In this document: positions 1 through 9,726 of the stretch, one piece after another | How positions within the stretch are numbered: position 1 is the first letter of the stretch | Layout: each line of letters opens with the position of its first letter | Assembly (NCBI GenBank): GCA_013398955.1 | Contig: VWPU01008512.1 | Span: forward strand, 1-64,000 | Direction: 5' to 3' | Length of the DNA: 64,000 nucleotides | DNA from: Callaeas wilsoni | Lineage: Eukaryota; Chordata; Aves; Passeriformes; Callaeidae | Position numbers and translations under genes: made by a program | Notes under the pieces: model-generated | The model's database searches: none | What the model was told of the DNA's origin: nothing | What the model saw: the letters and a program-made list of their open reading frames with translations, nothing else

Positions 1-234
1 GGGCCGCGCGGGGGCGGCGCGCGCCTGTCGCGACTGTCGCGGGTGTCGCCCGCCCGCACAGGTTCCCGTCGGTTTTCTCGCCGCCGGCGTGCGTTCCTCC
101 GCGCCTGGCGCCTGCTCGGCCTTAGTCTGATCTCAGCGCCTTAACGCGAGGTCAAACCGGTTAAAAACGAGCCCGCGCTCACCGCGCGGATCGTGGGATG
201 GGCTCGGGAGCGAGGGGATCCCCAGGCTCGCGGG
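1..234 (+). other. Candidate first exon ending at a strong splice donor
   Basis: The sequence reads CGGG followed by GTGAGT at 235-240, a near-consensus 5' splice site inside the CpG island. An ATG at 198 has G at -3 and G at +4 (good Kozak context) and opens a frame across the donor (MGSGARGSPGSR before the junction). This could be a first exon with a short coding start, or an entirely 5'-untranslated exon. I do not recognise the peptide and cannot find a convincing second exon, so the gene is unnamed. Everything to the right would be first intron if this is real. Confidence 0.35.
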
Positions 235-340
235 GTGAGTGCTGGAACCGGGGCTGCCCAGGAGCCCGGGGGACAGCGCTCGCTGCCGAGGGGCAGATGA
301 GGTGTAGATCTGAACGGTGGGTTTTGTATTCGTGACCGGG
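1..340. promoter_or_regulatory. CpG island at left edge, probable promoter (cut by window)
   Basis: The first 130 bases are almost pure G+C with dense CpG, and CpG stays high to about 300 before the sequence becomes AT-leaning. In vertebrates such unmethylated islands usually mark promoters and first exons. GC-box-like GGGGCGG lies near the edge and I see no TATA box, as is common for island promoters. The island is cut by the window, so neither its full length nor the transcript direction is certain. A strong plus-strand donor at 235-240 favours plus-strand transcription; a divergent or minus-strand transcript leaving the window is also possible. Confidence 0.7.
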
Positions 341-2850
341 AAACGTTTTTTATGCCAATGGATTTGCTGCTGGACCATCCCATCGGTGTAGCTCATTCGA
401 TTTCAGGTGTGCTGTGGACTGGGGTGATACCGCAATTACAAATTTAAGTGATTTTTTTCATCTGGTTTGTAGTTATGGTGAGCGATGCTTCGGCTGTCGG
501 GTTTGTTTTAGAGCATCCAGCTGTCCCGGGTCACCGGTGTGACAGCCGGCAATCGCCGTGGCACAAGGCTGTGCTGAGTAGGTGCCCTGATGTCCCCAGC
601 TGTTCATTCTGGCAACAGCTGGAAATCTCCAGGCAGTCCCTCAGACGTGGAGGGATCCTGAAATCGATTCATCACCCAAAGCAGGCGAGCCCTTGGCCCG
701 GTGAGCACAAACCACCTGGCTGGCTCTCTGTGTGCTTTTGCTTTGTAGCTGCAGGGAGCCAGATCTAAAGTGTCTCTGCCTGGAAACTCCTGGCTAAGGC
801 AGCGATCCACAGCCGTGCTTCTGATTTAATGTGACACCAAGGCTGGGAAGCAATATTATCCCAGTGTTTTCCTGAAGCAGCGAAAGCACGGTCGGCTGCG
901 GTTGGTGTTAAAGATACCCCTGCTGAAAGCGTGGTATGGCTCACTCAAAGAGGTCCTCCTGCAAGGCAGGATGGTAAGGTATTTTTCTCCTGAGTATAAT
1001 TGGTCTGTATCTCTGTTTTCAGAAGTAACAAAAGCTGCTCTGGGTTGATGGAGCCTTGAATGTTGTGATTTGCACTTTAGCAGTTCGCATTGGGAGAGAA
1101 AGTGTTCCAGAGATTTGGTTATTATTTGGTTACCTTGCCTCTCAGGACTTTCACGTTTCTTTCCGCAAAGATTTTTCCTGTGTTTCTGCTTTCTATCCAT
1201 AATATAGGGAGAACTATTTTAAATATTTTCAGTTTCTAAAGGGAATGTCTGGTACTAAGTGCTCATAAAATAAGAGCAAATTATCTTCAGGGGATAGAAA
1301 AGACAACCCAGTGGACATATTTTGCTTTTTTCATGGAAAAGTACTTTTAAATGTATTAATTACATTTAGGATGGATAGGACAACAGCATGGGCTTTTGAG
1401 AGGAAAGAATTGCAGTCTTTGGGGTTTTAAACTGTGAGGGTGAGGGACTGGGGCTGGCAGATTTCCACCACAGTTCTGCAATTCCCTAGCTAAAAATTGA
1501 TAAGGAAATCTCTGCCCTGTTTCTGTTGGAAATAAAGCGTTCTGGGGCTGGCAGTCCAGGGGCCTTGTGGGCATTGGAGACTGGCAGGGAATTCTGGGGA
1601 GAAAATGGAACTCCGTGTAAGCTTGTTGGTCTTCCTTGCACTGAGACCTGCAGACCCTGGGCTGTGGCTTTCTCTTCTTCTGGGAGCAGGAATCATCTGG
1701 AATTATTCCTGTTGGAGTAACTTGAGCTGGCCAGAGGTGAGGCTTTCCTGAGCCCCAGAGTCTCTCCAGAGAGGAGAAAAGAGCCCTGTGTTGTTTGGAG
1801 GTGGCTGGTGGCTCTCAGAGGGTTCTGGCTGGGCTCCACGTCTGCCTGGTTCTGAACCTGCCTCACCCCACAGAGGCAGAATTTTTTTCATTAACGCTTT
1901 GGTTTTGGTTTTATCCTAAAGGTGAGATAAGTATAAGCCCTCCTCTTGTAGTGGCCCTTTCAGTCTTGGCTGCAGGACTAAATTTTGCCCGGAGCTCTGC
2001 ACTGTCCAAGGCTCAGCCGAGATGCACAGACCCCTACAAGAGAAAGCAGAGAGCTGCGTGAGGACTGAAGTCCTTCCAGTTCCATCAGAGTTTTGCCTGG
2101 CTAAGGGCGTAGGCATGTGGCTACAAATTAATTCAGTTTAGTTTTCACCCAAAGAATGCTGCAAACTCCCCAGAAAGCTAGAATTTTTTTTCCTCGCTAA
2201 CACAATCACAAAATAATACAAACTTCTCCCCACAAAGTGTTGATTGTTCTATAATGGAATCATAAGTAATTTTGTAGTCGCTTTGGGGAAAAAGCAAAAA
2301 CTGTTCTTAGCACCTGCTGTATGATATCACAAAGCTACGGCTCATAATGATTCTAATATGTGAAGGCAGTTGCATAATATCATCATATTACAGTTTGTAT
2401 AAGGAAAAAAAAAATCACAGACAAGAGATTGCCAGTAGAAACTCTTCCCGAATGCTATTTTTTTCCTCATTGCTGTTCCTCTGTCTCAAAATATCTTTGC
2501 ATTTTCCTTGTCAGAGTCTGTAGGTTTCATTGGTGGAAATAACAGCCGGCAAATAATGAAGAGGGAAGGGAAAAAAAATCACCATGTTTAAAAAAAAAAA
2601 TGCATTTTTCTATAGAAGCTAATGTTCCATAAAGAGATGCAAAAGGAAGAGAAAAAGATACTAGATAGCACAGCTGCATTAAATTGCAAGACAGCTGGAA
2701 TTTTTCAATGTAACCAGATTTTAGATGAGTTTTCTTTTCTTTTCTCTATAATAAGATCTTTGTAAACCACAGTCCTAAACAAAATCTCGGTGGTGATGAT
2801 GAAAATAGGGAAGAGCAGTGCTGTTTGTGGTGTGTGTGTGACAGCCAAAA
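241..2850. other. Non-coding stretch, no gene seen
   Basis: CpG density drops quickly after the island. Open frames here are short and overlap each other on both strands. From about 2160 to 2760 the sequence is AT-rich with A-tracts (for example 2404-2415 and 2590-2600). I see no recognisable gene or repeat in it. Confidence 0.6.
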
Positions 2851-2855
2851 TATGA

Positions 2856-2905
2856 GGCCAGATCCTTCGGAGCTGTAAACCTGTGTCAGCAGAGCCACGC
2901 GGTTT
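2856..2905. repeat. Possible relic of a palindromic MITE-like amniote repeat
   Basis: The segment begins GGCCAGATCCTT and continues with a CTGTAAAC motif. This resembles one end of old palindromic interspersed repeats common in reptile and bird genomes, which start GGCCAGAT and carry a TGTAAA-type arm. Only half an element is visible, so the call is tentative. Confidence 0.3.
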
Positions 2906-3404
2906 CCTGCCTTGCTGCAGGCCCTGAGCACTGGGATTGCAGCATCCAAAGGGACATTGCCTAGCGGTCAGGATGCCCTCAATGCCCTCAGCTGAACGGA
3001 TGAGAATGAAAGAAATTTCAGGCAGAACCTCTAATAAGACTTAGAGCTGAATCAGAATTTGCCCTGCAAAATCCTGGGCAGCACATACCAAAGCAGCTAC
3101 TCCAGCCTTGGAAGAAATCCAAGATGCCTCTGCCTCACGTCCAGACTCTCAGTCTGACCTCTCCGAGCGATAAATAGTGAGTTCACGTTTCACCCTGATC
3201 CTTCCTGAACCTACCCCCTTGCAGAGGGCTCGGCGTAGGAGAGGTCAGGGCCCTCGTGGGCATGCAAAGGTGTGATAAAAGGAGAGAAGTTCTTGTGCTC
3301 TCTCTCTCCCTCGCTCCCTCCCTCATTACATTCACACGGGTCAGCATAGTCTGACTCCTCAGCAGACAGAAGAGCAAGAGGCTTTTCCAAGCAATAGTTC
3401 CTGT
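2906..3404. other. Non-coding stretch, with a pyrimidine tract
   Basis: No gene is seen. A short CT-rich tract lies at 3298-3324 (repeated CT then CCCTC). Small open frames on the minus strand overlap and have no recognisable domains. Confidence 0.6.
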
Positions 3405-3500
3405 TCTGCCACCTGCCTGCCATGTGCTCTTTAGCAACTTACCTCATCTCTGCTGGTCTGTAAAACGCGGGGCAAACGCAGCCTTACAGGAGAATAATAC
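3405..3500 (-). mobile_element. MIR-like SINE relic
   Basis: The plus strand reads GCAACTTACCTCATCTCTGC, then GTCTGTAAAAC, then GAATAATAC. This order matches the reverse complement of the MIR core and tail (the region rich in ACAGATGAGGAAACTGAGGC). MIRs are ancient tRNA-derived SINEs that stopped moving before birds and mammals diversified. The copy is heavily mutated, so its edges are approximate. Confidence 0.5.
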
Positions 3501-4435
3501 ACATTCCCAACCTGTGAAATACCTCACTGAGAAGCCAGAGCGTTCAAATGTTTTGGATACCTTAATACACACATCTTGCCAGAAATGAAACCCCAGGAGG
3601 ATTTTTAATGCACCTTAGCAGGGCAGAAAGCACTACTTGGCTGTCGGCAGTTGGAAAGGAGTCTCTTGACATTCTGCGCTACATCCTAACAACATCTTCC
3701 TTTGAGCTAGAAATCAGTGCTCTATTCATTTTTTTCTGTTGTGGTTGCTTTAAATTCCTAAACTGGATCAGAACCAATGCTTTCTTCTTGTGGCAGCAGG
3801 GGGGTGATTTAGTTAATGCTGGGCTCGGGTGCCAAATCATGAGTTCCAACTTATTCCTATCAGTGGTCATCCATCACCAAACTTGGGGGAGTGAGGCAGA
3901 AATATAAGCACGCTGACAATTTGCCAGAATGATTTAAGACCTGGCATTTAAGAGTTCCTGTTGTAGTTGTACTTTTGACATGTCTCCTAATTTGCTCCCA
4001 TCTTGAAGACACTCACTACTTTAAGACTTAAACAATCTTCATCTGGGCAAGGAACTCAGCAGCAGGAACGGGGGGGCCTTATCCAAGGGTAAGGTTGCAC
4101 AAGGGCAGACAAACCTCCTGACTTCTGCGTCATCAGCAGACATAGATGTGCCTGTAGGAATGGTGCTCTATTGGCTTTGCCCCTCACAGGGGAGGAGAAG
4201 GCAGAAAGCAATATGCATTATTGATCAGAATGTGCAGGTGAATGAAGATGGACAAGGATAGGTCACAACTTTATTAACTCCATGTAGCCAGCACTTGCAC
4301 AGATCCAGGGCTGAGTTATGCTGTCTGGATGTCCTGGATCACAAAGAATAGTGATCCACAGGTCCACCCTCTTCTCCGAATCCTTCACCATCGGTTGCAG
4401 ACATGGTACCAAGACTTCCTTGTGCCATAGGCAGG

Positions 4436-4465
4436 GATTCCAGCAGCAGAGATTCCAGCAGCAGT
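4436..4465 (+). repeat. 15-bp unit repeated twice
   Basis: GATTCCAGCAGCAGA at 4436-4450 is followed directly by GATTCCAGCAGCAGT at 4451-4465. It is a simple local duplication, one base different between copies. Confidence 0.9.
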
Positions 4466-5226
4466 ATCCAAGGCTGCCCGTGCTGTGGGAGCTGGTCTCT
4501 CCATCCTGAGCCATAAAACAAGAGCCATGACTGAGCTGAAGTGATGGACAAGAGGTGCACACTTGTCCCTCATGAGCACAGGGACAGATCAGCTGCCAGC
4601 TCTCACTTACCCCTCCCACACACACAGAAAAGCAGCAGAACCTGCTGTAACTCTCATTGGCCTGTTACCATCTTTGCCTGCTGGCTTTACTCGTGTCCTA
4701 AACATCCTTTCTGTGCTCTCCTGTGACAGTCATTCACCATAGTAACAAGAAAGTCAAGAAACACAAAAGCTGCAGAAAAAGCTGAACGCAACCAAGGTGG
4801 AGCAAGTGGTGTTTAGGCAGAGTGCACCGTGCTGCAGTGAAGTCACGAAAACCCTCTCAGCACAGCTCCAGACTGGCAGAATAACTGAGCCTCTGAATCC
4901 TCTCAACGGGATTTAATTGCCTCTGAATAGATTGTAGCTTTCTGGGATTCATTTGCTCCTCACTATGAATCACTGGAACATTTTCATGGTCACAAATGTT
5001 CACAGCAAAACTGTTCAGGGAAGTGTGTGATGGGCAGGAATCCAAGTGGGTTGTTTTGGTTTTCATTCTGGTTAAATCAACTGATCACAGGTTGCAAAAG
5101 GTTTTCTTCTCTGTTGCAAGATGTTTCCCTCTCTCACATTAGTCTGACATTATGACATTATCTGTCAGAAATTACATGAGTCTGCCATATTAATATTAAT
5201 TTATATTAAGATTGGTACTACCAGTA

Positions 5227-5240
5227 ACTACTACTACTAC
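5227..5240 (+). repeat. Short ACT trinucleotide run
   Basis: About four to five ACT units lie in an AT-rich stretch. It is too short to be strongly unstable. Confidence 0.8.
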
Positions 5241-6717
5241 CAACCTTGAAGAGTTGCACAGAAAGCAAAACATGGATACATGGTGAGAGTACAATAGTAC
5301 TTAAAATGGATAAGTTTACATCTTGGACTAAAATTTAAACATATTTACATGTATGTGTACGCATCTGTGTGCATGACCAGCACCTTTTGGACCTCAAGTA
5401 CATAAAGACTGGCCTGTTTTCCAGAGTTATTTGTCCCAGTATATAATTTTTCATGGAATATTTCATGATTAGGTGGACAATGGGAGTCAATTTTTTGAGT
5501 GAGAATGCGTATGAGATGTCATCTGCTTTACCATGAATTTACTCCTGCATTTGCTCAGAATTTTGCAGAGCTGGTTTTTCGAGTGCTCCCACTGTTAGCT
5601 ATGTTCAACACAGTAGATGTCAAAAGCAAATAAAAAGGAAATGGGAATGCTCTCATGGAAACTGTTAGGCTGTGTATGCTCAGCTCTTCTCAGCACTCAA
5701 GATCTGAAAATTGCTGCTAAATTTTGAGTAGCTTTGATATGGCATCATTTCTACCAAATAAATTTGGAGCACAGCATCCCAAAAATACATAAATTGAAGT
5801 ACTAGATTTAGAGCCTGTGTTTGCTCTTTCCAAGTAACACAACTTGCACGGATGTGGGGAAAAATGCACTGTCTGTTTGGATGTAATGTAAAGGAGAATA
5901 TATGGAGAAAGACCACAGCTTGGCCATGCCTGATGTGGCCCAGTGCTCTGGCTCCAAAGAGCTTTGACAATGACTTAGTAAAGAAAGAATGATCTGTGCT
6001 TTGGTGAAGCTTTTTCCTCCCAGGCCAGCCAGCAGTAGCTTTGTCCTAGAAAATGTAAGGATGTGCCAAAGTTGTAAAGATCCACTCTTCCTTTTTGATG
6101 CATTTTTAAGTGAGGGAAGTGCTACTCAAATGCCCTTGAAAGTCTTTAAGAATGTCTCTTGGAACATTTTTTTTCTTGCTTCATTCTTTCTTTCATTCTG
6201 TATCCGTCCATATGATTCCATCTGTTGGTCCAAAAGGCTCAATATGACAGTGACAACAGACCAAGTTTCTTTCAAAACTTCTCCTTTAATTTAAGCCATT
6301 TTTTCCTAGGAAAGTATCAAAACCAAGAAATCTATATTCAAGCCCATTTGAAAGGGTAATAGAACTAACAGGGAAATGGTTTGTATTTAATTTTAAAACA
6401 ACCCCCCGAGTATCACGTTGTCAAAGCTAAGTGAAACATCGCAGGTGTCACGTTTATGTCCGTACCCAGCCGTGATGCCTGAGCAGGTTTCAAGGTCTCA
6501 GCCTGCCAAAGACTGACACATACACACTTAACTTTCCCTAACTTCAGTGCAGGCATCTCTGCGGGATCAAGGCCGGTATTCGTGCAGATACATCAGCTGT
6601 CTCTCGTGCATCTCTAGTGTCAGCCAATTCTGCTTCTGTTGTGGTGATTTTTATTAATTGGCTACTAGGGGAGCACAGTAAGACTCAACCCATAAAGAAT
6701 ATAGGAAAAAACGGGAG

Positions 6718-7522
6718 ATGGAGGTGATGGAAGAGCGAAGTAAGAGAACGGACAGATTTCATCTCGAGGTGGAGACTGAATCCATTTGCCTTAGGGTCAG
6801 TGACAGGACAGTTCCACCAACACTCTCTTCTCTGAGCAAAGCTGGCTTGCTTCTCACCATGTGCCAACAAATTCCTGCTACACATCACTTCTCTTCCTTT
6901 ACCTGTCTCCTGTCTCCTGATAGTCACGTTATGTCCCATAAAAACACACACAAACAAATACAAAACACATCAAAAAGCAAAAGCTCTTTCCGTGCGATAG
7001 GTTTATCCCAGGATGTATCAGTGACGGCTCCAGAGCAGAAATTTACAGCCAGTTTGAGGTGCTATCAGCATGCCAGGACTAAAAAGGGACCAAATGAGCC
7101 ACGGTGTGAGGGAGAAGATGTCAGCCCAGACACAGCACACCATATTCCTGGGATAAAGAAACAATGCAGAAAGCAGCAGTGGGTAACAGATGAGGTATTA
7201 GGCCTAGCAGGGAGAAGACAAGAGCTTAAATCAAAAAGACATCCTGATGAGGCTGGATGTAAGCTGAGCACACAAGCCTTCAGCGAGGGATGTGAGAGGT
7301 GGTTAGACAAAACACTGCAGGAATTCATCCATAGTGAGCAGTGCAGGAGTTGGAGCAACAGGACAGGAGAGGTGGATGCAAAGGGACTTTTCAGCACTGT
7401 CAAGGAAATTGGCCAAACTCTCCCTCCCAGAGGCAGTGTCATCAGGGCAGCATATGGCAAAAGGGAAGAAAAAAACGAAGGAAAGTAATGGAAAAAAGAG
7501 ACAGGAATATTTTAAGAATCTT
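6718..7522 (+). mobile_element. Decayed LINE fragment, RTE-like endonuclease-RT linker
   Basis: A 256-codon frame runs from 6718 to a stop at 7486-7488. Its second half resembles the linker between the endonuclease and reverse transcriptase of RTE-like non-LTR retrotransposons. The order of motifs is WVTDEVLGL at residue 155, then RRQELKSK, then CERWLDKTLQEF, then GLFSTVKEIG near residue 223, then PRGSVIRAAYGK near residue 237. After the stop a frame +1 away continues with QEYFKNL (7502-7522), the sort of motif expected just before the reverse transcriptase, so a frameshift separates the two. No catalytic reverse transcriptase motif follows. The first half (residues 1-110) matches nothing I recognise. 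I read it as an old, broken element; chance resemblance or a domesticated exon is the alternative. Confidence 0.5.
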
Positions 7523-8558
7523 AGCTTTTGCTAAGTTGCAGAAGGAGTCTGTGGACAATCTGGGATTTCAAGCCTAATCTTTGGAGTTGGTGTAGGCCAT
7601 AAGCTCATCTCCCACATTCATATTTTTGCAATTTCTTCCGACGGTGTAATGTGAAAAGATTTTTATATTTAAAATATTTAATATATTTATCCTATTAACA
7701 TGATGCAAAATAGTCAATAATTTACATATATTTACATCTAATGTTCATTTATAGGCAGACAAATATAAATTTACCAGTGTGTGTGCATATGGCTGTAACA
7801 TATGATTAATACACTGTCAGCATAATCTAACAGCTCAGAACCATCAGTTGTGCAAATAGTCCTTTCTAGCCATGTTTCCTACTGCTATTTAACCTTTCTC
7901 CTTCCCTTCCTCCCCCCTTTCACAGTCTGTCTCACCCACCCTCGCTTCAGTAGCCTGCCTTAAAATAGCAGGCAAGGCCTGTGCAGTGGCGACTCTTTTT
8001 ATACATATTTCACAATGCCTAAAACATTGGGGGATCTCTTCTCGGAGGCTTTTGGATATGAGAGGAGTAGAAATTAAGAAAAAATATTCCTTTCTCCCAG
8101 AAATCCTGGTACACAACTAAAATGCTCTTGATTCCCAGTCCAGCCTGAGGTAATAAATAGCTCGATGTCCCATTCCTGGCACACCAAAGAGTCATTTTTG
8201 GTCTAGGACTCTGTCACATCCTCCTGTTTGGCACGTCCTGATCACACAGCCCCTGCAAGGGCCAGAACAGATCGTGCCATCACACGCGGATCGAGCAGTG
8301 AGGCACATGGGAGCCTGGCCACAGAGGAGCAGCAGCTAGCCCAAACAACTTCCCAGATCTCTCAGGTGGAAAGAAGCTAAGCTGTCCAAGGCCAGCCCCA
8401 GCTATCTTTCACAGGGGTTCTGTTTCCAATAACCTTTCCCAAGCATGGAAGATTTGTTCGTTCCTAGAGCAGGGATGTCCAGCACACACATGAGTAATGG
8501 CTGTATCATCGCAGCGCTGACTTGCATTTCATGATACAATATATTTTGCATGCTTTAT
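7523..8558. other. Non-coding stretch, no gene seen
   Basis: Includes a very AT-rich stretch around 7640-7810 and a pyrimidine-rich patch at about 7895-7925. No credible frame or known repeat is visible. Confidence 0.6.
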
Positions 8559-8640
8559 GGCCCAATCCTGAAATTTTCATTTGATGTGGGTGATTCTTCA
8601 TCCTCAAAACAGTCCTGTTGACTTCACAGGACTCTTCGGA
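8559..8640. repeat. Palindromic MITE-like repeat relic
   Basis: The segment starts GGCCCAATCCTG at 8559-8570. It has a small palindrome with arms GTCCTG (8612-8617) and CAGGAC (8627-8632) around TTGACTTCA. This layout (GGCC...ATCCTG end, a TTGACTTCA centre flanked by inverted arms) is that of a common old palindromic repeat of bird and reptile genomes. The right end is not clear. Confidence 0.5.
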
Positions 8641-9340
8641 CTCCCCATGAAAGTGCAGTTTATGGTCTCACTCATGTTTCTCCTTTATGGCCCAAAGCAC
8701 CAGGCTGACCTTCCAGGAGGTTCTGTGCTGTTGGGAGCAGAGCAGTTGTTTTCCCTCTGCTTTTCTTTTAGGATACCTGCTTCTCTCCCAGCAGCTCTCT
8801 GAGGCACACGAGGCAACGCTTATGGAATGCACTAAACATTTCCAGACCGCCTCAGTCAGGGACAGACACCTGTCTTCTTTCACACATTCTGCTTCCTGAC
8901 ACCCCTGCTTGGATTTACACCCTGGGAAATTACTGAATTTATGGAGGCTTAATTTCCCTCCCTTTTGGAGCCTATCCCTGTGTTTTGTCCAGTGCATGAG
9001 GACTGAGGTAGTACAGTAGTGTGTTTCTGTCAGCCACTGTGCTGTTGGTGGCCAGGTTACAAACCCGCCACCAGCAAATGCCCAGGCCACGCCTCGGTTC
9101 ATTCCTGTTTAGGAATTCCTTGCTCATCACCATGCTGAGAGCCATGCACCTCTCTGGATCGGGCCCCTCTGTCTAAGGAATTAAAATATTAAACTGAGAA
9201 TTTGTAAGAAACTCTCAGAGGGTTTCCAGCTTTCCATCCTCTCATTTTACTTCCTGTCTCCATTTCTTGGCACTCTCAGTATGCCTTTATCTTTTCAATC
9301 CGTAAATAGTTTTGTTTCAGTGACATGTCAAATGATTTGA
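8641..9340. other. Non-coding stretch, no gene seen
   Basis: A minus-strand frame of 144 codons (8668-9102) is the longest here but overlaps plus-strand frames and shows no domain. No known repeat is visible. Confidence 0.55.
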
Positions 9341-9427
9341 CTTCTTTCCTTCTTTCCTGCTTTCCTTCTTTCCTTCTTTTTTTCTTTCCTTCTTTCCTTC
9401 TCTCCTTCTTTCCTTCTTCCTTTCCTC
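9341..9427 (+). repeat. CTTT/CCTT microsatellite (pyrimidine tract)
   Basis: Imperfect TTCC and TTCTT units run for 87 bases with only one purine interruption. Two A-runs follow directly: 9428-9438 (11 A) and 9454-9466 (13 A). Long polypyrimidine tracts can form triplex DNA, and the tract is likely length-variable. Confidence 0.9.
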
Positions 9428-9466
9428 AAAAAAAAAAATCCTTACCTGTCATTAAAAAAAAAAAAA

Positions 9467-9656
9467 TTCCTAAATATTTCAAGTTTTCAGCAGCAAAATA
9501 TTTGATGAAAATAAGAGTGGGTTTGTTTTTTGTTTTGTTTTTTTTTCTGTGAAACACACTGTTCACTAAACTTTCCTTTATTTGAAAAATCAGGTTTCCA
9601 TCAAAAATGTTTCCATCAGAGAGTTTTTCTCCCGGGCTTTTATTCAGTGTGCAGTC
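9467..9656. other. Short T-rich stretch, nothing seen
   Basis: T-rich sequence with no gene or identifiable repeat. Confidence 0.6.
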
Positions 9657-9726
9657 CTGCTAACAGTTACTGAGGTGCAACATCTGTTGAGTTCAGTGGA
9701 AGTTGCACCCCAGTAATTGAAAGCAG
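9657..9726 (-). repeat. Long inverted repeat, MITE-like palindrome
   Basis: Arm one (9657-9681) contains TTACTGAGGTGCAAC and arm two (9702-9726) contains GTTGCACCCCAGTAA, with a 20-base loop holding TTGAGTTCAGTGGAA. The inner 15 pairs have one mismatch on the plus strand; on the minus strand that position becomes a G:U pair, so a minus-strand RNA would have a perfect 15-pair inner stem. The outer ten pairs match at about seven positions. The design (palindromic arms, TTCAGTGG centre, GCAGAATT just outside) fits an old palindromic MITE-like family in amniotes. Confidence 0.7.

Larger units (their letters stand above)
3501..6717. other. Non-coding stretch, no gene seen
   Basis: AT-leaning DNA with short, overlapping open frames only. 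It contains a 15-bp tandem duplication at 4436-4465, a short ACT run at 5227-5240, and a small duplication of GACATTAT near 5146-5161. I see no family-level similarity in the translated frames. Confidence 0.6.
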
